From: Desulfosporosinus cupriresistens
Lineage (GTDB): Bacteria; Bacillota; Desulfitobacteriia; Desulfitobacteriales; Desulfitobacteriaceae
NCBI RefSeq assembly: GCF_001707885.1
Contig: NZ_MASS01000010.1
Coordinates: 38,273-102,272 of the forward strand
Direction: 5' to 3'
Length of the DNA: 64,000 bases
Under the pieces are notes generated by a model, which had not been told where the DNA came from, did not search any database, and was given only the letters and a program-made list of their open reading frames with translations. Below, in pieces: positions 46,482-55,860 of this stretch (its first letter is position 1; each line of letters begins with the position of its first letter). A program made the translations under genes and the position numbers.

Positions 46482-47645
46482 TTACATTGCGTTCTTATAG
46501 ATTTGGATAACTTGTTCAAGTGTTGCAGTACGAGGATTGGTGAATTGACAAGCATCTAATTTAGCATTTCCAGCCATTAGCGCGAAGTCTTCTTCTTTTA
46601 CATTCAGCTGATTTAACCCGGAAGGAATTCCGACATCAGCTGACAAGGTAGCAATTGCGGTTAAGCATTTTTCAGCAGCCTCTCTGACAGAAAGACCATC
46701 AATGTTTTCTCCCATTGCTACAGCGATCTCTGCAAAACGATCGAGGTTACCAATCATGTTAAAGCGACAAACGTGTGGGAGGAGGATAGCGTTACATACG
46801 CCATGAGGCAAGTTGTAGAAGCCACCTAATTGGTGAGCCATTGCATGAACATAACCTAAGCTAGCGTTATTAAAGGCCATACCAGCTAATAATTGAGCAT
46901 AGGCCATTTGCTCACGCGCTTCAAAATCATCGCCATTAGCTACAGCACGACGCAGATATCTAGGAATTATTTTAAAAGCCATTAAGGCAGCCGAATCTGT
47001 CACAGGTGTAGCAATCGTGGAAACATAAGCCTCGACAGCATGGGTAAGGGCATCCATTCCTGTAGCAGCAGTTAAGCTAGGAGGTTGTTTCATCATCAAC
47101 AAGGGATCATTGATGGAGACATTTGGGGTTACATGCCAGTCAACAATAGCCATTTTAATATGACGTGCCTCGTCTGTGATGATACAGAATCTTGTCATTT
47201 CAGCAGCTGTACCAGCGGTGGTGTTAATAGCAATCATCGGAGCCATCGGCAATGGAGATTTATCTACGCCTTCATAGTCGTTAATTCTTCCGCCATTACC
47301 TGCAACAAGTCCAATTCCTTTTGCGCAGTCATGTGAAGATCCTCCGCCCATGGATACAATCAGGTCACAACCTTCTTTAGTATAGATGTCAAAGCCATCA
47401 TGTACGTTTTTATCAGTTGGGTTTGGTTCAGCACCGCCATAAATTACGACTGGGATGCCCTCTTTTGAGATAATGTCAGCAATTTCCTGGGCCATGCCAA
47501 TTTTTTCGAGATAGGCATCGGTCACCAATAGTACTTTTTTTCCACCCAGTAATTTAGCTTGTTTCCCTGTTTCTTGAGCTGCACCGGCTCCCATGAGGTT
47601 TACTGTTGGCATAAAATACCCATATACTTGATGAATAACTGACAT
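46482..47645 (-). CDS. Iron-containing alcohol dehydrogenase (group III)
   Basis: Interconverts alcohols and aldehydes with NAD(P). The 386 residues show the nucleotide site GGGSSHDCAKGIGLV, TAGTAAEMTRFC, and the iron ligands in MDALTHAVEAYVS, GYVHAMAHQLGGFYNLPHG (Asp and His). The ATG at 47645 has GGGAGGA 7 bases upstream. A single gene between a terminator and a sigma-54 promoter at 47750. Its aldehyde product could feed the aldehyde-oxidoreductase-like enzyme at 58681, which has the same promoter type. Confidence 0.94.
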   Translation of the reverse strand: MSVIHQVYGYFMPTVNLMGAGAAQETGKQAKLLGGKKVLLVTDAYLEKIGMAQEIADIISKEGIPVVIYGGAEPNPTDKNVHDGFDIYTKEGCDLIVSMGGGSSHDCAKGIGLVAGNGGRINDYEGVDKSPLPMAPMIAINTTAGTAAEMTRFCIITDEARHIKMAIVDWHVTPNVSINDPLLMMKQPPSLTAATGMDALTHAVEAYVSTIATPVTDSAALMAFKIIPRYLRRAVANGDDFEAREQMAYAQLLAGMAFNNASLGYVHAMAHQLGGFYNLPHGVCNAILLPHVCRFNMIGNLDRFAEIAVAMGENIDGLSVREAAEKCLTAIATLSADVGIPSGLNQLNVKEEDFALMAGNAKLDACQFTNPRTATLEQVIQIYKNAM

Positions 47646-47749
47646 TTTTGTTTCCTCCCATTTCTTGGCGCTAGCCTTAATTTGTTTTTCAATAGTGACA
47701 CAATATTTTCTCTTAATCAGCCTTGTCACTTTTGGTTATCTTTATACAT

Positions 47750-47766
47750 TGCAAGAATCACGCCAA
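47750..47766 (-). promoter_or_regulatory. Sigma-54 promoter of the alcohol dehydrogenase gene
   Basis: On the minus strand TTGGCGTGATTCTTGCA matches TGGCAC-N5-TTGCA with GG and GC exactly 10 bases apart; only two core bases differ. Transcription would start about 94 bases before the ATG. Confidence 0.75.
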
Positions 47767-47771
47767 CAATT

Positions 47772-47961
47772 AGAATATTTAAATATTCTTTAATATTTTC
47801 AAATATATTTAAATATTTCTCAAATTTTTCGCTTAAACTGCTTACTAGCTCGCTCAAAGAGACCCTCTCTGTGTTATATTTTAACTCTTTGTTTCCTATG
47901 AATTCGTTTTACTGCCCTAGTTTGACGCACTCTGCTCGGAACAGCGTTTCATTTCGGAACA
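47772..47961 (-). promoter_or_regulatory. Candidate activator sites upstream of the sigma-54 promoter
   Basis: Two A/T-rich palindromes, AGAATATTTAAATATTCT (47772-47789) and a similar one at about 47801-47818, lie next to the promoter. Farther up, TCGGAACA occurs twice (47936-47943 and 47954-47961), 18 bases apart, at about 200 bases from the start site, the usual place for enhancer-binding activators. No gene was found in 47772-48148. Confidence 0.45.
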
Positions 47962-48148
47962 CTTCCCTTGTAATAATTAGTACAATATAGACAAAAAAAG
48001 GGTGATAATGTAATAAAAACACTATCCGACCTGATATTAACCCCACAATCTTGATAATGCTTGCTTAAACAATATTTAGGACCAGAGCTTAAACTGCCCT
48101 GGTCCTCGGTTGATCGTGCTTAACCTACTTGTGTGATATTCCGCGACA

Positions 48149-48421
48149 CTATTCAGCACTGGTTGGGTCAATTATAGATTTTACTTCTTCGACGCTGTCA
48201 GCTGGGAATCCCCCCATCCGAGCATGTTCTCGAATGATTTCCGCATTAGGAGCGATATAGACGCAATAAATTTTCTCGCCAGTAACATAACTCTGTAGCC
48301 ACTGGATCTCCGGGCCTAATTTGCTTAAAACTTCTCGGGATCTTTGCGATATACCCTGCAATTCGGTCTGGGATAGTGCACCAGCCCCTGGTATAGCTCG
48401 CTCAATAACATATTTAGGCAT
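48149..48421 (-). CDS. DUF4242 family protein
   Basis: A 90-residue protein starting MPKYVIERAIPGAGALS, with QWLQSYVTGEKIYCVYIAP and EHARMGGFP, typical of DUF4242 (a small ferredoxin-like-fold group, sometimes called nickel-binding-like). No function is established. The ATG at 48421 has AAGGGG 7 bases upstream; the next ATG upstream lies too near the site. A single gene. Confidence 0.88.
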   Translation of the reverse strand: MPKYVIERAIPGAGALSQTELQGISQRSREVLSKLGPEIQWLQSYVTGEKIYCVYIAPNAEIIREHARMGGFPADSVEEVKSIIDPTSAE

Positions 48422-48766
48422 AAACATTCCCCTTTCAACCTTACATTCAACTATTCCAACTAGAAATTCGAATTTACCCAGCAAAAATTGCTAGCTCTAA
48501 ATTTGATGTGCAATAATTGCGCCATTAACTGACTATTCTGGATTACCGCAAAAAATTGTCTAAACTTAAACAGGGATAGGCTAGAAAACTTTGCTTAAGT
48601 TTATACTTTTTGATAGTACGAAAAAGGCTCTGGATAATCCCAAGAGCCTTTTTCTATTCCCTTAATAATCAGAGAAAAAAATTTGTGAACAGGTCTATTG
48701 TTGAATTTCTTTCGTGTAGTGGCGCGGGGAGTTGGGAAGGTAGGAGAAGGTTGCGTTAAAAGCAAC
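48422..48766. other. Non-coding stretch of 345 bases
   Basis: Apart from the terminator at 48620-48652 I see no gene, repeat or clear promoter here. Confidence 0.5.
48620..48652. terminator. Terminator of the hydroxylase accessory operon
   Basis: AAAAAGGCTCT and AGAGCCTTTTT pair perfectly around 11 bases. It lies about 115 bases past the last gene of the minus-strand operon. Confidence 0.85.
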
Positions 48767-49387
48767 TCATTGGTCTAGGATACCTCTGGTGGCTGTATGG
48801 TTTAGATATTTCAGGCGGTAATTGGAACCTTCTCTACAAATTAAATTTAAACAACCATAACTTTGTTCGAAACGAAAGACGTTTACCAAAGGAATCCCTA
48901 GGATATGACATAAAATCACTCTGTTTGCACCCGCATGCCCGATAATTAGAATAGTTGTCCCATCGGATTGGGCCAGGCTTTCAAATACCGGAATCACTCT
49001 TTTGTAACAGTCTGAAAAGCTTTCCCCATTCGGTGGGCTGTAATTGGCAATATCTTCACCACGCAGTTTAAATTCCATAGGATACTTCGTTTTAATACTA
49101 GAAAACAATTCACCATCCCAATCACCCATATTTAATTCTCGTAGACCCACATGGGCTGCGGGAACAATTTGGTGGACAGAAGCAATGATGTGTGCTGTTT
49201 GTTGCGATCTCTTTAAATCACTGCAATATATATTGTCTAAGGGCACTTGACAAAAGAAATTCTTCAACGCCTTAGCCTGCTCTTCTCCTTGAGTACTTAA
49301 CGGAAGGTCCAACCGACCAATGTAGCGTTTCTCTTTACCTAGACCAATGTCGCCGTGTCTAGCTAAATAAATTAACTTCTTATCCAT
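48767..49387 (-). CDS. Histidine phosphatase family protein
   Basis: A 206-residue phosphatase of the phosphoglycerate-mutase-like group: YLARHGDIGLG with nucleophile H11, CSDLKRSQQTA, ELNMGDWDGE and the second His in LIIGHAGANR. It resembles alpha-ribazole phosphatases, but the context is a Mo-hydroxylase operon, so a phosphorylated cofactor or nucleotide intermediate is a possible substrate. It is the last gene, 12 bases after xdhC. The start lacks a good ribosome binding site. Confidence 0.88.
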   Translation of the reverse strand: MDKKLIYLARHGDIGLGKEKRYIGRLDLPLSTQGEEQAKALKNFFCQVPLDNIYCSDLKRSQQTAHIIASVHQIVPAAHVGLRELNMGDWDGELFSSIKTKYPMEFKLRGEDIANYSPPNGESFSDCYKRVIPVFESLAQSDGTTILIIGHAGANRVILCHILGIPLVNVFRFEQSYGCLNLICREGSNYRLKYLNHTATRGILDQ

Positions 49388-49399
49388 TATACTTGAGGA

Positions 49400-50512
49400 T
49401 CATTTCGTCTTGCCGTTCTGATCCAACTCCCTTTGCACTTTAATCAACTCACTCAGAATGCTTACGGCTATTTCTTCAGGTGTTTCTGCCCCAATTTTAA
49501 GACCGATCGGCGAATACAATTTCTCTAACAGTTCACTCGAAACTCCTTCTTCCTCTAATTCGGCGATTAATGCTTTAACCCTTTTGCGACTCCCGATCAT
49601 GCCAATATATGAAGCTGGTCGGTCAATTACTTTCCGCAGGCATGCTTTATCATAACGATGCCCTCTAGTAATAATCACAACAAATGTTTGCGGATTAATA
49701 TTTATGGCATCTATGGCGTGTTCAAAATCATTGCATATTACTGTATCTGCTGTGCTAAAACGAGCAGAATTAGCGAAGGAGGGGCGATCATCGACTACAG
49801 TAACCTCATAGCCAACCATTTTGGCCATAGAGGCTAGCGGGCGGGCAATATGTCCTGCCCCTAAAATCAACAATTGTACCACTGTTGTTGGAGGCTCTAT
49901 CAGCAATCGGTAAGCCGCTTTCGCCGCTGAAGAGATGCATGACTCAAACTCAAAATCTAAGCTAACTAGAGAAGGTTTGCATCGTTTCCCCTCTGTTTCG
50001 GCACTCTCTCGCGCAACTCTATTAAGTTCATCTAAACCAAGATCCCCTACGAGTTCTTCGTTATTTTTTATAAACAGCTTCTTGCCTATTAATTCTTCCT
50101 CAGTTGCTTCAATCACAGTTACTAGTATGGGGTTATTATACCTTTCTAAAGCAGACAGATATTCTTTGGTAAGATCTGTCTGTTCCACAGCGCTTTGAGA
50201 ACCTAAATAATCAATAAATAATCCCATAATACCTCCGCAAACCATTCCTTCCTCTTGAGCAACGTCTGCGGTCATATTCAAGAAATGAATCTTAGGAGTG
50301 TGCGATAATAAAACATTGAGCGCCTCTCGTCTTGCCTCAGCCTCGCCGCATCCACCGCCGATGGTTCCAACGGTTGTTCCATCAGCAAAAACTAGCATTT
50401 TAGCTCCAGGTTTACGGGGAACAGACCCTAGCACACTCGTTACAGTAATTAGAGCCGCCTCCAAGTTTTGATCATATACCTTTTTTAGTCCTAGGTATAC
50501 TTCATTATCCAT
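49400..50512 (-). CDS. xdhC: XdhC/CoxI family molybdenum hydroxylase maturation factor
   Basis: XdhC proteins bind molybdenum cofactor, help install the terminal sulfur and hand it to xanthine-dehydrogenase-type enzymes. The 370 residues show VTSVLGSVPRKPGAKMLV, GTIGGGCGEAEARREAL with the conserved Cys, and a C-terminal Rossmann part (LLILGAGHIARPLASMAK, TRGHRYDKACL, YIGMIGSRKR). The start overlaps the previous stop by one base. Its client is almost certainly the enzyme at 58681. Confidence 0.93.
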   Translation of the reverse strand: MDNEVYLGLKKVYDQNLEAALITVTSVLGSVPRKPGAKMLVFADGTTVGTIGGGCGEAEARREALNVLLSHTPKIHFLNMTADVAQEEGMVCGGIMGLFIDYLGSQSAVEQTDLTKEYLSALERYNNPILVTVIEATEEELIGKKLFIKNNEELVGDLGLDELNRVARESAETEGKRCKPSLVSLDFEFESCISSAAKAAYRLLIEPPTTVVQLLILGAGHIARPLASMAKMVGYEVTVVDDRPSFANSARFSTADTVICNDFEHAIDAININPQTFVVIITRGHRYDKACLRKVIDRPASYIGMIGSRKRVKALIAELEEEGVSSELLEKLYSPIGLKIGAETPEEIAVSILSELIKVQRELDQNGKTK

Positions 50513-51666
50513 TAGCTTTGCCCCCCTAGATCTGCCTTCAGTATTTCCTGTAAAGGCATTTTAATTATTTGTTCTATTTTTGTCTGAATTTTTTCAGCGT
50601 TACAAAATCGTTGCATAATCTTTGTGAAGACCTCTTGATTATTTTTATGTTGCTCAAGGGGACCTGCAAATCTGTCCTGTAGTGGAACAGTCTGATTGTT
50701 CATGACTAGTTTATCTGCTAGATAGACAATTTCTTTTTCCGTTATAGGCTGATCAGGTGCCAGACAAATATCCATGTGTTCGGCTACAATCTCCGCTACT
50801 TCTGGATAATTCACAAGCATTTGGGCTCCAACTAGGGCATGTTGGGATTGACCTTTGGCCAAATCATGCAACAACGCAGCCGTTCTGATTAATTGCAGGT
50901 TTAATTGGCAGCCAAACCTGATCAAATGGCTACCTAACGCACAGCTTAACCGGGCAACCTGTTCACAGTGCTTAATCACCCTTACTGACGTGTTGGCACG
51001 TTTGATTATAGCATAACATTCTTCATCCGAGGGTACCTGAATATCACCACAATACTTCAGCATCTGATGATAGTCCTCTGGTGTATCCATATCGAGCAAA
51101 ATACCCGGATCAACAACCTCAACTTCGCTCACATCATATTCATACTGTTCCAGTAAAGCTCTCATTCCTCCAGGTTTGTTCCAATTCAATACATTTTTCA
51201 CATACTGATAAGAAATTAAGGGGGGGTGTCCCCTCATTCCCTGATAAGTTGGATATACAATCCCGAATTCCGTAGAAAAAAAAGTCGTCTGAAGTTTATC
51301 CAAGGTATCTCGTTTAACGATTGGATTATCAACTGGCAATAGAAAAAAACCAGTTGTCTCTGGCCCTAGGCTCTTAACCCCTGCGACAACTGAGGAGAAC
51401 ATTCCTTCGGAAAAATTTGTATTAAGTATACTCTTAACCCCTAGTCTTTCTAAGACAGGTAACAATTCGCTCGCTCGATGCCCAACCACCACCCGGATAT
51501 CTCTGATTCCGGCATTCTTAAAACTGTGGACAGCCTTTTCTAATACTGTGCTTCCACCCAACGCTAAAAGTGGCTTAAAACGTTTCATTCGAAAAGAGTA
51601 TCCTGCGGCAACGATAATTGCTGCAAGGGAATCCGTCCCCTGATTCTTCTCTGTTCCAGCAAACAC
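50512..51666 (-). CDS. MobA-like NTP transferase fused to HD domain
   Basis: Residues 10-200 are a nucleotidyltransferase of the MocA/MobA type (IIVAAGYSFRMKRFKPLLALGG in part, LPVDNPIVKRD, GMRGHPPLIS), which would attach CMP or GMP to molybdopterin. Residues 225-385 are an HD phosphohydrolase (VIKHCEQVARLS, LLHDLAKGQSQH, AEHMD). It matches the group I recall as DVU_1551 family NTP transferase. The GTG at 51666 follows the upstream stop by one base with AGGGAG 8 bases away; a GTG at 51675 is less well placed. The two domains together suggest making and removing a nucleotide form of the cofactor. Confidence 0.88.
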   Translation of the reverse strand: MFAGTEKNQGTDSLAAIIVAAGYSFRMKRFKPLLALGGSTVLEKAVHSFKNAGIRDIRVVVGHRASELLPVLERLGVKSILNTNFSEGMFSSVVAGVKSLGPETTGFFLLPVDNPIVKRDTLDKLQTTFFSTEFGIVYPTYQGMRGHPPLISYQYVKNVLNWNKPGGMRALLEQYEYDVSEVEVVDPGILLDMDTPEDYHQMLKYCGDIQVPSDEECYAIIKRANTSVRVIKHCEQVARLSCALGSHLIRFGCQLNLQLIRTAALLHDLAKGQSQHALVGAQMLVNYPEVAEIVAEHMDICLAPDQPITEKEIVYLADKLVMNNQTVPLQDRFAGPLEQHKNNQEVFTKIMQRFCNAEKIQTKIEQIIKMPLQEILKADLGGQS

Positions 51667-51667
51667 T

Positions 51668-53011
51668 TTAGGCACTCCCTCTCTTGTCTTGAATCTGTCT
51701 TTTAGCTGTACCTTTTCTAGATATCACTCCAGAACCTGCTTCAAGATAAAAGAACGCCCTCAAGCTACCGTTCTGTTTAGCATCCTTTACGAGCGTAATC
51801 TTATCTAAGGCCTGTATCACATTTCTTTTCGCTTCCCAAGTAACATGTCCCTTTAATTGAACATCAAGTTGTAGATAGTTTTCATTTTCTTGCATACCAT
51901 CGGTTAGGGTTACCTGAAAATCAAGAATATCGTCAAGCTCAAACAAAACCTCATCGAAGTCCGCCATCGTTAGGTAATCAGTCTGCGTCAGATAGACTCG
52001 GTCTCTGGATTTTATCAGATCCAGTCGTTTCAATACGGTATTGCACGCACAGAGTCCTGGAATAAACCGTGACCTATCACCCGTGCGATAACGAATTAAA
52101 GGCATAGCGGATCGGGTCAACGTCGTTATTACTACTTCCCCTGATTGCCCTTCCAAAACGGGCCGTTCTGAAGTAGGATCGATGATTTCGAAATAGAGAT
52201 CTGCTTCCCGGAGGTGGTACCCACAAAAACCCTCGCATTCTAGTCCACCGCCCAACCCCATCTCAGTCATGCCATAGTGATTAAACACCTTACAGCTCCA
52301 CGCTCTTTCAAGTTCTTGCACAATGGCCAGGGGTACATAATCAGTACTTAATAAAACACTTCTCATGTTCAGGGAGACAGAGAGGCCCTTAGAATCTTTA
52401 AACCGAGCTAAACTCAAGACTTGAGTAGGTATTCCGACTAAGACGTTGATGTTTTCCCGTTTAATTTGCTCCAGAGTTGCCTCTGGGTCGGTAACCAAAC
52501 CATGGACAACCCCAGTTGCGCCTGCACGTTCTAGACCTAAGCGCAGTAAATCCCCTACGCTTCCCGGTATTTCCCCAGGTAACATTATCAAGACTCTATC
52601 TTTGGGCCGTATCAAGGTTAACATTCCATGATGAAAAAAATCAATGGTCAATTCTTGATCTGCCTCAGTAAAGAACAGGCGCTTAGGCTTTCCCGTTGTG
52701 CCGGAACTCTGTAATGTGACGATTCTGCTGATATCATTTTGGGAAACACACAAAAAATCCATTGGGTTATTTTTTAAATCTTCGGGCGTAGTAAAAGGCA
52801 GTTTCAAGAAATCTTGGAAACTAGCTATCTTACAATCGATTCCTGAGTAGAGACGTTTATAGAAGCGACTTTGGCTAGTTACCAAGTTAATGGTTTCCTG
52901 AATTTTGGTTAACTGATGATCCTCTATCTGCTTTCTGGTTAAGCCTCCTGAACTATCTGTGCCAATTTTGCTCTTTATCCAAGGCTCAAGCGAGGTGGTT
53001 GCGATACCCAA
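51668..53011 (-). CDS. AMP-dependent CoA-ligase-like adenylating enzyme
   Basis: A 447-residue member of the phenylacetate-CoA ligase branch: LQSSGTTGKPKRLFF (P-loop, about 100-114), NHYGMTEMGLGGGLECEG, IRYRTGDRSRFIPG. It should activate a carboxylate as acyl-AMP. I recall this type as DVU_1553 family, found with molybdenum hydroxylases. The natural substrate is unknown. The TTG start is just past the radical SAM stop. The C-terminal lysine domain (SRKGTAKRQIQ) is present. Confidence 0.88.
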   Translation of the reverse strand: MGIATTSLEPWIKSKIGTDSSGGLTRKQIEDHQLTKIQETINLVTSQSRFYKRLYSGIDCKIASFQDFLKLPFTTPEDLKNNPMDFLCVSQNDISRIVTLQSSGTTGKPKRLFFTEADQELTIDFFHHGMLTLIRPKDRVLIMLPGEIPGSVGDLLRLGLERAGATGVVHGLVTDPEATLEQIKRENINVLVGIPTQVLSLARFKDSKGLSVSLNMRSVLLSTDYVPLAIVQELERAWSCKVFNHYGMTEMGLGGGLECEGFCGYHLREADLYFEIIDPTSERPVLEGQSGEVVITTLTRSAMPLIRYRTGDRSRFIPGLCACNTVLKRLDLIKSRDRVYLTQTDYLTMADFDEVLFELDDILDFQVTLTDGMQENENYLQLDVQLKGHVTWEAKRNVIQALDKITLVKDAKQNGSLRAFFYLEAGSGVISRKGTAKRQIQDKRGSA

Positions 53012-53014
53012 ACC

Positions 53015-54349
53015 CTATCTCTCCCTCCGATAAATTGAGTGCCCTTGTTTGTCAGTGAGGTTATAAGCACAGAAAGGAATTAACTTACCTTCAGGACTTA
53101 CGACATGAATACAACAGTTTTTTAACCGTTCGATATCGACATTCCACACGTCTTGAAAAGCCATGCCGCTGATCGAGAAAGCATAGGTCTTTAACTGTTG
53201 GATTAGATTATCCCAGGAGTTCGAACAGGGAGCCTGAATACTTAACTTTTCTGCCCCTGACCACTGCCGAGCCACAAAAGTTCGCGTTTTTCTAGCTAAC
53301 TCATCCGCTCGCTCCGGTCCGTTACAACACGAACTGTTGACAATAGGCTTCAGACTTCCATCCAGTTGTCTATTAAAATTGCCACTAAAAGAGCAGCGAC
53401 CATTGTGAGGTTTCAAGTTGTCCGCTTTGATCAGGCCATCCGTTTGTTCCTCGATCGCTTGAATAACTTCTGGGAGAGTAATCCGATCTTGATCCGAGGG
53501 TTCTTGAGGAATTCTTCCAAAATAACTTACGGGTTGAAAGTGAACCCCTCTGACGGTCGGATTATTTTCTAAGGCAAACTTAATGATCCCTCCGATATTA
53601 TGAGTGTTTATGCCTGGGATCAGGGTTGGTACTAAGACAACTCCGATTCCATGTTCACCACAGTTTCTTATCGCTTTAACCTTAAGATCAAAGAGACTTC
53701 GTCCTCTGATTGACTGATAAATTTGGTCCTCAGTACCATCAAATTGTAAAAACACGGAACTAAGTCCCGCCTCTTTCAACTGACTCAAAAAGATAGGATC
53801 TTCAGCCAATCGCAGGCCATTTGTATTAAGTTGGATAAACTTAATACCTAGTTTTCTCCCCATATCCAAGATTTCAGGCAGGTCGTTCCTGAGGGTTGGC
53901 TCACCGCCTGATAACTGGATATTAACAGGCCCACTAGCTACCAGTACGTTTTTGTACCACCCTTCGATGACCTCTAAGGAAGGTTCGTCAAGCTCGGATC
54001 CTGCATTGGCAAAACAATACCGACAGTTTAGATTACAACGCTGGGTAACCTCAAGCAGAGCCGTACAAGTCGTCTTGTAATGGTCTTCACATAAACCACA
54101 ATCAAAGGGACACCCTTTCTCAACATGGGTGAAACACTCCTTAGGAGGCGTCGGAATTGTAGGCCTGACCCATGAATCCCATTGAGGGTTTCCCCTCCAA
54201 AGCAGGGTTCGATATTCACCATGTTCGGGGCAATGTTTCACAAGATAGACCTTGTCATCTTTAACCACTCTCTGAGCCGAAGTGAGTCTCAAACATTCCG
54301 GACACAAGCTCTGTGTCTCAGAAAGTAATGTTGCGTCTATTATTTCCAT
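53015..54349 (-). CDS. Radical SAM protein (TrsS-like)
   Basis: A 444-residue radical SAM enzyme with the motif CNLNCRYC (C105, C109, C112), QLSGGEPTLRNDLPE, and a Cys-rich N-terminus (C16, C19, C40, C80, C84, C87) plus a C-terminal CC pair (NCCIHVVSPEG) and FCAYN. The N-terminal layout recalls the MJ0619/Tes branch. It resembles the family named radical SAM (seleno)protein TrsS that accompanies DVU_1551-1557-type genes; here no in-frame UGA is present and Cys takes any such place. GAGAGGG lies 7 bases before the ATG. Reaction unknown. Confidence 0.85.
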   Translation of the reverse strand: MEIIDATLLSETQSLCPECLRLTSAQRVVKDDKVYLVKHCPEHGEYRTLLWRGNPQWDSWVRPTIPTPPKECFTHVEKGCPFDCGLCEDHYKTTCTALLEVTQRCNLNCRYCFANAGSELDEPSLEVIEGWYKNVLVASGPVNIQLSGGEPTLRNDLPEILDMGRKLGIKFIQLNTNGLRLAEDPIFLSQLKEAGLSSVFLQFDGTEDQIYQSIRGRSLFDLKVKAIRNCGEHGIGVVLVPTLIPGINTHNIGGIIKFALENNPTVRGVHFQPVSYFGRIPQEPSDQDRITLPEVIQAIEEQTDGLIKADNLKPHNGRCSFSGNFNRQLDGSLKPIVNSSCCNGPERADELARKTRTFVARQWSGAEKLSIQAPCSNSWDNLIQQLKTYAFSISGMAFQDVWNVDIERLKNCCIHVVSPEGKLIPFCAYNLTDKQGHSIYRRER

Positions 54350-54373
54350 TTATTTTCCCTCTCTAACTGCAAG

Positions 54374-55102
54374 TTAGCAACCTTTTCGGGCAATTAGTTG
54401 GAAATATCCCATCTTCGCTTGCTTAATCGCAGCTTGAGCAAGGATGGGATCAACTGAGCACGAAGAAGATTTAAGCCAAAACTCGGTCATTGAGCCATGA
54501 GTCATGATCAGGTTAACCGTTAGTTGGGTTAGTAGATTGGTATGATCACTCCAATGAACAATTTCAAACCCTTGTCCGCTAAGTTTATTAATTAATTGCT
54601 CTTTGGGCAGCGCTCTACGTATGCATGAATCAAAATTAAGTTCTTGGAGGGATTTCAGACCCTCAGGATTTCTAGCATAGACATCATTAATGACCAACCT
54701 TCCACCCGGTTTGAGCACCCTGAAAATCTCTTTTATCACCTGATCAGGGTCAAACATTACGGACAATGCACACTCAACGAAGACCCCATCCACGTGGTTA
54801 ATCGGCAAGGGCAGACCTTCACCGCGTCCTTGAATCAGGTTTAGTCCTGGATTCTTCTTTCTTCCAATCTCCAATAACACCTCTGAGGGGTCTACACCGA
54901 TAGCTTGGAGCTGATAATGCGAAACTAAACGCTCTACCGTTGCGCCACTGCCGCATCCTACATCTAAGATCACTGAACCTGGGAGGAAATCACAACTTTT
55001 AACTCCCAAGTCTGTTAAAAAGTATCCCCCGGGTCGCAAAGTATCGCCGGTGGATTGCCTGAGAAGGTCGCCCTCATATAATTTGAAAACATCGTTTTTC
55101 AC
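54374..55102 (-). CDS. SAM-dependent methyltransferase (DVU_1556-like)
   Basis: A 242-residue class I methyltransferase: VILDVGCGSGATVERLV (SAM site, about 43-59), GVDPSEVLLEIG, VFVECALSVMFDP, VLKPGGRLVINDVY. The N-terminus (LYEGDLLRQSTGDTLRPGG) is characteristic of the group found beside the radical SAM protein and C-GCAxxG-C-C protein. The acceptor is unknown. The GTG start has only a weak site. It lies 24 bases before the radical SAM gene and 86 bases after the next. Confidence 0.88.
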   Translation of the reverse strand: MKNDVFKLYEGDLLRQSTGDTLRPGGYFLTDLGVKSCDFLPGSVILDVGCGSGATVERLVSHYQLQAIGVDPSEVLLEIGRKKNPGLNLIQGRGEGLPLPINHVDGVFVECALSVMFDPDQVIKEIFRVLKPGGRLVINDVYARNPEGLKSLQELNFDSCIRRALPKEQLINKLSGQGFEIVHWSDHTNLLTQLTVNLIMTHGSMTEFWLKSSSCSVDPILAQAAIKQAKMGYFQLIARKGC

Positions 55103-55188
55103 AATTTATCCACGTCCAAGACTCCCAGCGGTTTCTAATTTTTGAATACTGACTTATAACTTCAGACTTCCAGCTTTTGACCTCTGTA

Positions 55189-55635
55189 CTAGTCCTCATC
55201 CGTTAACTCAGAGTCTTCTGAATAAGTTGCTAAAATCTCTTGCACTTTGCTTAAGGTTGCTGAAACAATATTGCCACACTGTACAGGATACTCGTTGCCT
55301 TCATCCAAGGAGTGATCTAAGATCCCCTCACAATCGATACTACCATGAGTGTTTTCAAACCATTCCATCAAGTCATTGATCATGAGGTTGATCTTGGGAT
55401 GACCAAATTCGCTGGGTGTTCCTTTCCCAACATTTAAACCAATTAGACATGCCCCGCCGGTAAGGGCTCCACAGGTTTTTCCTGATCGTCCTATGCCTCC
55501 ACAGAGACCTTGCATTGCTTTTATTAAGTCCGGGTTTTCTTTTCCTAGTTCATCTAAGCCTAGAATTAAGATAATTTGGCTGCAGCAAAACCCCTGAGTG
55601 GCCAATTGAAACATTCGAAAAGCATCGGCGGCCAT
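55189..55635 (-). CDS. C-GCAxxG-C-C family protein
   Basis: A 148-residue protein of the C_GCAxxG_C_C (redox-type) family: TQGFCCSQIIL, the core KTCGALTGGACLIGL, then Cys in GSIDCEGIL and YPVQCGNIV. The Cys set probably binds an Fe-S cluster or metal, or works as a thiol relay. An acidic tail (EDSELTDED) is present. GAGGAGGAG lies 4-5 bases before the ATG. It matches the DVU_1555 type. Role in the operon is unknown. Confidence 0.88.
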   Translation of the reverse strand: MAADAFRMFQLATQGFCCSQIILILGLDELGKENPDLIKAMQGLCGGIGRSGKTCGALTGGACLIGLNVGKGTPSEFGHPKINLMINDLMEWFENTHGSIDCEGILDHSLDEGNEYPVQCGNIVSATLSKVQEILATYSEDSELTDED

Positions 55636-55647
55636 TTTTCTCCTCCT

Positions 55648-55860
55648 CTATTTATCCTCAAGACTTTGTTCTACTTCGAACATTTTCCCTAAAGCCAGTT
55701 CCTCATCAATTAACACCAAACCACAGTTAAGACATTTTAGTTCTTCTACCTCGAAATCATTGCCCAAATATGACGCCTTAACCGTACCACGCTTAAGTTC
55801 TCCCCCACATTTTCCGCACTTCCAAAGGGGCTTCGGGGTCTGTTTCAGTGTGTTACTCAT
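55648..55860 (-). CDS. Small zinc-ribbon redox protein (DVU_1557-like)
   Basis: A 70-residue protein with two CXXC pairs, KCGKCGGELKRG and KCLNCGLVLID, a zinc-ribbon or rubredoxin-like knuckle fold. It could carry metal or electrons. The ATG at 55860 has GGAGG 6 bases upstream and overlaps the end of the 767-residue gene by 8 bases, so translation is coupled; a longer frame has no site. Confidence 0.85.
   Translation of the reverse strand: MSNTLKQTPKPLWKCGKCGGELKRGTVKASYLGNDFEVEELKCLNCGLVLIDEELALGKMFEVEQSLEDK

Noticed and set aside
53015..54349. Selenocysteine codon in the TrsS-like radical SAM gene
   Set aside because: The frame has no internal UGA; the candidate position holds Cys.
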